9,987 nucleotides of DNA, taken from positions 1 to 9,987 of the forward strand of contig JAIRPU010000136.1 of assembly GCA_031256815.1 (NCBI GenBank). The letters are read 5' to 3'. The notes beneath the pieces were generated by a model that was not told the DNA's origin, ran no database searches, and saw nothing but the letters and a program-made list of their open reading frames with translations. Source of the DNA: Spirochaetaceae bacterium (GTDB taxonomy: Bacteria; Spirochaetota; Spirochaetia; Treponematales; Breznakiellaceae). Position 1 is the stretch's first letter. The number at the start of each line of letters is the position of its first letter. Positions 5,542 to 9,987 of this stretch are shown in pieces. A program made the position numbers and the translations under genes.

Positions 5542-7092
5542 TTAATGCCTGAAGGAGCGCCAGTTTATGCCGTAGTGGCGCACGCGCAGCCCAATTTGCC
5601 TTTCGCTGATTCCAAGCGCCTGCGCGGCGGCGCTTTTATTTCCGCCGCTAACGCTAAGCGCTTCAATAATCATTTCTTTTTCCAGCCTGGAAAGCGCCGC
5701 GTCAAGAGTCGCCGCAGGTTCGGTATGCGTAGAAACCGCGCTCTGCAAACTTGGCGGCAAATGATAAGCGTGAATTACAGTGTCGCGCGAAAGTATTACA
5801 GCCCGTTCAATACAATTTTCCAGTTCGCGCACATTCCCAGGCCATGAATATGCCGTTAAAAGATCTATGGCGTTCTGCGAAATACGCTTAATGCGCTTGT
5901 CGTTTTTTTCGGCATATTTTTCGGTAAAATAATCCGCCAAAAGCATAATATCACTTTTTCGCTCACGCAGAGGCGGCAAATGCAGCGGAAATACATTTAA
6001 ACGATAGTAAAGATCTTCCCTAAAACGCCCCTCGCGCATTTCTATATCAAGATTTTTATTGGTTGCCGCTATAAGTCTTACATCTACTTTTATTGTTTGA
6101 GCAGCGCCAAGCCGTTCAATTTCCCTTTCCTGCAGTACGCGAAGCAGCTTTACCTGTACAGGCGGAGATAATTCGGCAATTTCATCAAGAAAAATTGTAC
6201 CGGAATCGGCAAGTTCAAAGCGCCCTTTTCTTTGCTGTAAAGCTCCTGTAAAAGCGCCGCGTTCGTGCCCAAACAGTTCGCTTTCTATTATTGATTCGGG
6301 CAGAGCGGCGCAATTCAACTTAAAAAACGGCGCGTTACGGCGTTTTGAAAGCCTGCAAATCTCCGCCGCAATAAGTTCTTTACCTGTACCGCTTTCGCCC
6401 GTAATGAGTACCGTAGCATCGCTGGGCGCAACCTGTTCAAGCATCTCGTAAACCGCTTTTAGCGCGCTTGAATTACCAACAATCACGCTGCCCGCCGCTA
6501 TCCGTCCGGAAGGCGCGTTTTTTTTGCCGCCCGCCGGCTCTCTCTTTTCTCCTGCATCTTCAAGAATTCGCTCTCTAAGCTTTGCCGAATCGGCGATAAT
6601 AAGCGCAACTTTTTCCAAAAAGCTGCGGTCGCTCTCTATTGTCTCCAGAGGCGCGTCTTCTGGAATTCGTCTTTCTGCGCTTAAAGTGCCTATAACGGCA
6701 CCGCTTTGCCGTATTGGAACGCAGCAGTAACTCATGCCGCTCATATCCTGCTTTGTCCGGTTTTTTGCGCGATTTAAAAATCCTGGTTCTTTGGCAAGAT
6801 CCCGCACGCTGATTGATAAACCCGATTCAAAAACTCTGCCTACCAGCCCTTCGCCAAGCCTGTAAACACCGCGTTCTTTTTCTTCCGGCAAAAGCCCGTC
6901 CGCTTCTTCAATTTTAAGGAGCCCTGTAGCGCGGTTTAACAGCGTTACCATTCCGCGCGTAAGCCCTTTCCTAAGCTCTATCATGGATAATACGGGAGCC
7001 AGCGCCATTCGCAATTCAATGTGCTTGTCGAAGGTTCGCGCAATATCAAAGAGAAGTTCAAGTTCTTTGCGGTCTGTATCTTTTAACAGCAT
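5542..7092 (-). CDS. Sigma-54-dependent transcriptional activator, NifA-like (GAF-AAA+-Fis)
   Basis: This 516-residue enhancer-binding protein should use ATP to open promoters held by sigma-54 RNA polymerase. Residues 1-175 form a GAF-type sensor (LVGRVFESG, SYCCVPIRQSGAVIGTLSAER). Residues 203-440 are the AAA+ motor with Walker A GESGTGKE (232-239), the sigma-54 contact loop GAFTGA (279-284), Walker B IFLDEI (300-305) and FREDLYYRLNV (357-367). The end is a Fis-type helix-turn-helix (GNKSAAAQALGISERQIGLRVRHYGI, 484-509). There is no receiver domain. The architecture and the helix ending resemble NifA. The linker after the AAA+ domain has no cysteines, unlike oxygen-sensing NifA proteins, so sensing would have to come from the GAF domain or a partner. 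It starts 5 nt after the zinc-ribbon gene without a clear ribosome-binding site, suggesting coupling. No nif genes are in the window, so a nitrogen-fixation role is only inferred. Confidence 0.88.
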   Translation of the reverse strand: MLLKDTDRKELELLFDIARTFDKHIELRMALAPVLSMIELRKGLTRGMVTLLNRATGLLKIEEADGLLPEEKERGVYRLGEGLVGRVFESGLSISVRDLAKEPGFLNRAKNRTKQDMSGMSYCCVPIRQSGAVIGTLSAERRIPEDAPLETIESDRSFLEKVALIIADSAKLRERILEDAGEKREPAGGKKNAPSGRIAAGSVIVGNSSALKAVYEMLEQVAPSDATVLITGESGTGKELIAAEICRLSKRRNAPFFKLNCAALPESIIESELFGHERGAFTGALQQRKGRFELADSGTIFLDEIAELSPPVQVKLLRVLQEREIERLGAAQTIKVDVRLIAATNKNLDIEMREGRFREDLYYRLNVFPLHLPPLRERKSDIMLLADYFTEKYAEKNDKRIKRISQNAIDLLTAYSWPGNVRELENCIERAVILSRDTVIHAYHLPPSLQSAVSTHTEPAATLDAALSRLEKEMIIEALSVSGGNKSAAAQALGISERQIGLRVRHYGINWRSFRH

Positions 7093-7097
7093 TTAAG

Positions 7098-7361
7098 CTA
7101 GGTTGAATCTTCGGCGGATTCCTGTTTTGCCGCTTCGTTTTCCATAAAACGTTCATAAAGCGCGTCTCCAACACATTCACGCGCGTATTTACACCATTTT
7201 AAGCACGTTTTAGTGTCGTTATACGCGACAAATCCGCACTTTTCGCAAGTTCCCTGCATATCTATTGAAAACAGGTCGATTTCGCCTCCGCAAACCGGGC
7301 ATATCTTTGTTTTAAGAGTAGGGGTGCGTATATTTTCAGCGCCGGGGCATTTATATGTCAT
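7098..7361 (-). CDS. Small zinc-ribbon protein with a second cysteine cluster
   Basis: This 87-residue protein has a CPVCG...CEKCG zinc ribbon (Cys21, Cys24, Cys39, Cys42). A second cluster Cys53-x3-Cys57-x5-Cys63 follows in the segment TCLKWCKYARECVG, and the C-terminus is acidic. An extra Cys5 lies near the start. The first cluster should bind zinc; the second could bind metal or an iron-sulfur centre, which I cannot tell from sequence. The ATG has GGAG 7 nt upstream. The gene lies 30 nt after the thioesterase gene and 5 nt before the NifA-like activator, so the latter is probably translated from the same mRNA. I recognise this cysteine pattern as a small conserved hypothetical family but know no function; a redox or metal-linked partner of the activator is a guess from proximity. 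Confidence 0.8.
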   Translation of the reverse strand: MTYKCPGAENIRTPTLKTKICPVCGGEIDLFSIDMQGTCEKCGFVAYNDTKTCLKWCKYARECVGDALYERFMENEAAKQESAEDST

Positions 7362-7391
7362 AAAACATCTCCATTTATGTAAAACAGCGAA

Positions 7392-7784
7392 TTAAGGCAA
7401 AAGCCCTGCCACATCGAATTCAGGGGGCAATTTTTTTGGCGCTCCATTTGAATCAACAGAAACCCAGGTAACCCTGGCGCTTGCGAGCAGCTCTTCCCCG
7501 CGTTTAATATGCTGTTCAAAAATGCCGCTAACTGCGCCTTTTTTTATTGGCCATGTTTCAATTGTAATTTCATCATCGGCAAGCGCGGGTTTTTTGTATT
7601 CAATTTCTACACGGGAAATAAAAACGCCGTAACCAAGCGCGATTAGAGCTTTGTAATCAAAGTTTATGTCCTTTAGCATTTCGTAACGCGCCGTTTCAAG
7701 ATAATGTAAATAAACGGCGTTATTTACATGATTGTATCCATCGCACTCGTAAGTGCGAACCCGTAATTTTAAACTACTCTTCAC
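7392..7784 (-). CDS. Hotdog-fold acyl-CoA thioesterase (4HBT/YbgC-FadM family)
   Basis: This 130-residue protein should hydrolyse acyl-CoA thioesters in the cytoplasm. The N-terminal signature YECDGYNHVNNAVYLHYLETAR (12-33) matches the 4-hydroxybenzoyl-CoA thioesterase pattern, with Asp15 in the position of the usual catalytic acid, and HVNN and the ETAR helix present. The core ends with a typical beta strand (LLASARVTWVSVD). Length is normal for the single-domain family. The start is GTG (7784), chosen because a strong AGGAGG lies 5 nt upstream inside coaD. The start overlaps the coaD stop as GTGA. The pairing with coaD places both in CoA chemistry, but the substrate (fatty acyl, aromatic or other CoA ester) is not shown. 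Confidence 0.9.
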   Translation of the reverse strand: MKSSLKLRVRTYECDGYNHVNNAVYLHYLETARYEMLKDINFDYKALIALGYGVFISRVEIEYKKPALADDEITIETWPIKKGAVSGIFEQHIKRGEELLASARVTWVSVDSNGAPKKLPPEFDVAGLLP

Positions 7785-8257
7785 ACCTTCCTCCTGTTAA
7801 TAAAACGCACGGTTTCTTCAGGTACAAAACCGCTTATATCCAGGTTATAAGATAAAAGTTCGCGTACAGCGCCGGAACTTATATGGGTTTTTTCAGGCGG
7901 CGCTGGTAACAGAATTGTCTCAAATTCAGGATAATAAATTTTATTGATTCTTGCCATATCCGCTTCGTAAGCAAAGTCGCGCTCGTTGCGTATTCCGCGC
8001 AGCGACAGCTTTATCCCCTCATTTTGCAAAAAATCAACAAGCAGCGTTCCGTGCGGGCAAACCGTTACGCGCGCCTTGCCGCATAAAATCTCATTGAGCA
8101 GCATTACACGCTCATCTATGCTCAAAAACGGGACTTTATGCGGATTTTCGGCAATAACAACGAGAATTTTTTTGTAAAGCGCGCAGGCTCGCGTTATGAG
8201 ATCTATATGACCAAGTGTGGGCGGGTCAAAAGACCCCGCCACTGCCGCCTTATCCAT
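7781..8257 (-). CDS. coaD: Phosphopantetheine adenylyltransferase
   Basis: This 158-residue cytoplasmic enzyme joins 4'-phosphopantetheine and ATP to make dephospho-CoA and pyrophosphate, the penultimate step of coenzyme A synthesis. The nucleotidyltransferase motif GSFDPPTLGH (8-17) contains the TxGH signature. NPHKVPFLS, RGIRNERDFAYE (87-98) and the C-terminal ISSGAVRE (126-133) all match bacterial CoaD, and length is typical. The ATG is set by the conserved short N-terminus before GSFDP. No ribosome-binding site is seen; a promoter-like pair at 8267-8295 would put the transcript start only a few bases upstream. It is first in a four-gene cluster and overlaps the thioesterase gene. The identification is secure. 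Confidence 0.97.
   Translation of the reverse strand: MDKAAVAGSFDPPTLGHIDLITRACALYKKILVVIAENPHKVPFLSIDERVMLLNEILCGKARVTVCPHGTLLVDFLQNEGIKLSLRGIRNERDFAYEADMARINKIYYPEFETILLPAPPEKTHISSGAVRELLSYNLDISGFVPEETVRFINRRKV
7790..7795 (-). promoter_or_regulatory. Strong ribosome-binding site inside the end of coaD
   Basis: AGGAGG, which also encodes the Arg-Arg near the coaD C-terminus, precedes the GTG start of the thioesterase by 5 nt. It decides that start and lets the thioesterase be translated efficiently despite the overlap. Confidence 0.85.
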
Positions 8258-8266
8258 AGCGTTATA

Positions 8267-8295
8267 ATTTTAACACAACACAAAATATATGTTAA
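8267..8295 (-). promoter_or_regulatory. Probable coaD promoter giving a near-leaderless mRNA
   Basis: On the minus strand TTAACA (8295-8290) and TAAAAT (8272-8267) are spaced by 17 nt, and the coaD ATG begins 9 nt after the -10 box. Transcription would start at about 8260, leaving almost no leader, which agrees with the missing ribosome-binding site. The surrounding patch is AT-rich, so a chance match is possible. Confidence 0.5.
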
Positions 8296-8359
8296 TACAT
8301 GAAGCGCAATGTTTTGTCGGCTTGTTGATAAATTGCCAAAACTTCCCTTGACTTTTCTG

Positions 8360-8505
8360 TGGAATCAGACTTACGTAAGTAACAGTAGGAGTTACGTCTT
8401 GGACGTTAGCCTCGGTGGGTGCAATCCGACAGCATCGGGGCGGTTCCGAAGTCTGAGACGTCAGCAATTTGTGGCGGCTTCGCAGCATAGGGTTATGCCG
8501 ATGCG
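8360..8505. repeat. GC-rich structured intergenic segment with a spaced direct repeat
   Basis: Between the methyltransferase stop and the AT-rich coaD promoter lies a segment richer in GC than either side. It holds a 12-bp perfect palindrome ACTTACGTAAGT (8369-8380), an inverted pair GTAAC/GTTAC (8379-8383 and 8391-8395), and two copies of a 15-nt motif matching at 12 positions (8396-8410 and 8451-8465) set 55 nt apart. Between the copies a 9-bp stem can form (8409-8417 with 8433-8441, two G-T pairs) around a 15-nt loop. Short open frames cross it on both strands, none with recognisable homology. It could be a mobile-element remnant, a recombination site or a structured RNA. Confidence 0.5.
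8481..8505. repeat. Hairpin overlapping the methyltransferase stop codon
   Basis: CGCA (8481-8484) and GCATA (8485-8489) pair with TATGC (8494-8498) and TGCG (8502-8505), with a GGGT loop and a 3-nt bulge CGA. The stop codon of the methyltransferase (8493-8495) is inside it. No T-run follows on the minus strand, so termination is doubtful. Confidence 0.5.
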
Positions 8506-9335
8506 GATTTATCATCTTCATTAAACAGCGTATTTATTTTTGATTGTAAAATAGTATTTTTTCTTAATTGTAATTTGTAATCTTGTTTTATAACGCCGTT
8601 ATTTTTCAAACGATCGACTATCATATCGTAATACGGTTTGTGTAATTCGCTGGAAATAAAATTCCTTTTGATGTTTTTGCACAAAACAATTTCTGAACCA
8701 GAACCGCCAAAAAGAATTTGGACCAAATCATTTTCCTGTGTTGAGGCTTTAATAAGCATTTCTACTAAATTAAGCGGTATTTGACAAGAATGAAATGTTT
8801 TATCTTTTGAAACGTTTTTAACCAAATCAAAATAACACCACGAGTATGGCATACGCCCTTTTGAACCATTGGCAATATTTTGTCTAATTCTTCTATCGGT
8901 TGGATTTTGATAAGGAACAGCAACATTATCTTTGTAAAATTTATTATATTTTGATTTAGTTGCGTGTAGAATTGACCTGTGCGCTGTTGTGAATTTTTTT
9001 GGAGAATGTCCGACATTTGTATTGTACACCCATACATAATCAAATACATCGTGGGCACCATTGTCAAGATATTTTACCCGCAAATAGGCGTTTTGTTTTG
9101 GATAATTTATTAAGAATAAATTGCCATCTGGTTTTAAAACACGCAAACATTCTTGAGACAATCTGATATACCAATCAATATATTCATCCCATTTTTGTGT
9201 GTATTTTTTTCCTGCGTAATTTATGCCAACATTGTAATCAGGATCGCCGTAGATCATATCTACAGAATTATCAGCCAGACGTTTAAAAGTTTGAAACACA
9301 TCTTCATTAAAAATTTGATTTATAATTTTACTCAT
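8493..9335 (-). CDS. Type II DNA methyltransferase (N6-adenine/N4-cytosine class, beta-type order)
   Basis: This 280-residue enzyme should methylate the amino group of a base in the recognition site of the adjacent endonuclease, with S-adenosylmethionine as donor. The catalytic motif IV is GDPDYNVGINY (30-40), a variant of DPPY that suggests adenine as target. The target-recognition region follows, then motif X (HSCQIPLNLVEMLI, 182-195) and the SAM-binding motif I with FGGSGSE (209-215). Catalytic motif before SAM motif is the beta-class order. The ATG at 9335 is chosen because AAAGGA lies 9 nt upstream and it overlaps the endonuclease stop by 8 nt; a GTG at 9368 would add 11 residues without support. 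Base composition is AT-rich, unlike coaD and the transporter, which suggests transfer. The last residues (KSASA) are encoded by GC-rich DNA and may be a changed C-terminus. Its recognition sequence is unknown. Confidence 0.93.
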   Translation of the reverse strand: MSKIINQIFNEDVFQTFKRLADNSVDMIYGDPDYNVGINYAGKKYTQKWDEYIDWYIRLSQECLRVLKPDGNLFLINYPKQNAYLRVKYLDNGAHDVFDYVWVYNTNVGHSPKKFTTAHRSILHATKSKYNKFYKDNVAVPYQNPTDRRIRQNIANGSKGRMPYSWCYFDLVKNVSKDKTFHSCQIPLNLVEMLIKASTQENDLVQILFGGSGSEIVLCKNIKRNFISSELHKPYYDMIVDRLKNNGVIKQDYKLQLRKNTILQSKINTLFNEDDKSASA

Positions 9336-9987
9336 CTTCAAATATCCTTTTATTGAGCCTATATTCACGTTTTTTCAGCAATTTTATACTCGCGATATTA
9401 AGCGGATCCGTAAAAATATAATTATATATACGCACATTAGAATTTTTATCTCGTTTCTGCCTTACAAGATAGCACGCTGATATTCTTTTTATTGACAGTC
9501 TGTTTTCTTGTTGTAGATTGTAGTAATAACGAAACGGATTATATAGCTGCAAAACATTAAAATTTTTAAGCCACGAATTTGGATGAGTATTTTTGCCTTC
9601 AAAAACTGTTACATAACCATTTAATTCAAGTGTTAAATCTATTTCTATTTGTAAATTTTCAACTTTAATTTTTTCATTACCAATATAATATTCAAATGAA
9701 ATACTATTTTTTCTTTCACTGTTATACATTTTTGGCGCGGCACTGAAATCCTGATATAGAAAATCATGCATAATTCTATGGTTGTTTGCTAGCGACAAAA
9801 TGCTTGATTCAGAAATAGAAAAATCATTTAATATGCTAGGGCGGTAAGGCCATTCTACAATTTCTTTGTCATCAATAGTTTCAAAATTATGATATAGAGC
9901 GTCAAGGCATTTTAAGAATTTATGTTTTCCATCACCAAGATGAACAATAGTATAACCTTCATCCACAACACTCTGCGGTAATTTCGA
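9328..9987 (-). CDS. Type II restriction endonuclease, PD-(D/E)XK type, N-terminus beyond window
   Basis: The open frame runs to the window edge without a stop. A GTG at 9966 is possible, but the upstream codons (SKLPQSV) continue smoothly into VDEGYTIVHLGDGKHKFL, so the true start probably lies outside. A metal-dependent nuclease motif is visible as EIDLTLELNGYVTVFEGKN, with Asp110 followed by Glu123-Gly-Lys125 counted from that GTG: the D...ExK core of PD-(D/E)XK enzymes. It should cut double-stranded DNA at unmethylated sites. I recognise the overall pattern (LGDGKH, HDFLYQDFSAAPKMYNS, LYNPFRYYY) as a type II endonuclease family found next to methyltransferases, but not its specificity. 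It is AT-rich and overlaps the downstream methyltransferase gene by 8 nt. Confidence 0.85.
   Translation of the reverse strand, partial: SKLPQSVVDEGYTIVHLGDGKHKFLKCLDALYHNFETIDDKEIVEWPYRPSILNDFSISESSILSLANNHRIMHDFLYQDFSAAPKMYNSERKNSISFEYYIGNEKIKVENLQIEIDLTLELNGYVTVFEGKNTHPNSWLKNFNVLQLYNPFRYYYNLQQENRLSIKRISACYLVRQKRDKNSNVRIYNYIFTDPLNIASIKLLKKREYRLNKRIFEDE

Noticed and set aside
8396..8465. Riboswitch or tRNA-like element, because of GGTTCCGAA and CTGAGA
   Set aside because: The remaining conserved parts of a tRNA or of a thiamine-pyrophosphate riboswitch are missing, and the surrounding stems do not fit either fold.
8270..8524. Short overlapping frames of 71 and 83 codons between the methyltransferase and coaD genes
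   Set aside because: They lie on opposite strands over the same repeat-bearing segment, have no ribosome-binding site or recognisable motif, and the minus one overlaps the methyltransferase end. A decayed gene fragment cannot be excluded.

Overview
All supported genes in this window lie on the minus strand, so transcription runs from high to low coordinates. Gene spacing is tight and gene content is typically bacterial. My impression from the protein sequences and the GC-rich, palindrome-heavy intergenic DNA is a spirochaete, possibly a Treponema of gut origin. This is inference, because the window has no rRNA or other phylogenetic marker. Most of it looks moderately GC-balanced; about 8510-9987 is clearly AT-rich and looks horizontally acquired.

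In the order of transcription, the window holds four blocks. (1) 9987-8493 is a restriction-modification pair: the C-terminal part of a type II restriction endonuclease (cut by the window edge), then a DNA-methyltransferase gene overlapping it by 8 nt. (2) 8492-8258 has no gene. It contains a GC-rich, repeat-bearing segment (about 8360-8505) followed by an AT-rich patch with a probable coaD promoter. (3) 8257-5542 is a compact four-gene cluster: coaD (phosphopantetheine adenylyltransferase), a hotdog-fold acyl-CoA thioesterase, a small zinc-ribbon/cysteine-cluster protein, and a GAF-AAA+-Fis sigma-54 activator resembling NifA. (4) 5442-587 is a complete peptide/nickel-type ABC importer operon in the order lipoprotein binding protein, two permeases and two ATPases. 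It has its own strong sigma-70-type promoter in the 97-nt gap after the activator gene, and a weak terminator-like hairpin follows the last ATPase.

From 1 to about 530 there is no convincing gene. Instead there is a dense array of short-loop, GC-rich perfect inverted repeats plus an 18-bp tandem repeat. This is the most unusual non-coding structure in the window.

The importer should bring a small peptide or metal chelate across the inner membrane using ATP. coaD and the thioesterase both act in CoA or acyl-CoA chemistry. The NifA-like activator presumably drives sigma-54 promoters elsewhere; no nif genes and no clear -24/-12 site are visible here. I did not find an unmistakable new multi-gene system. 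The best candidates for undescribed biology are the hairpin array, the structured GC-rich segment beside the restriction-modification genes, and the zinc-ribbon protein paired with the activator.
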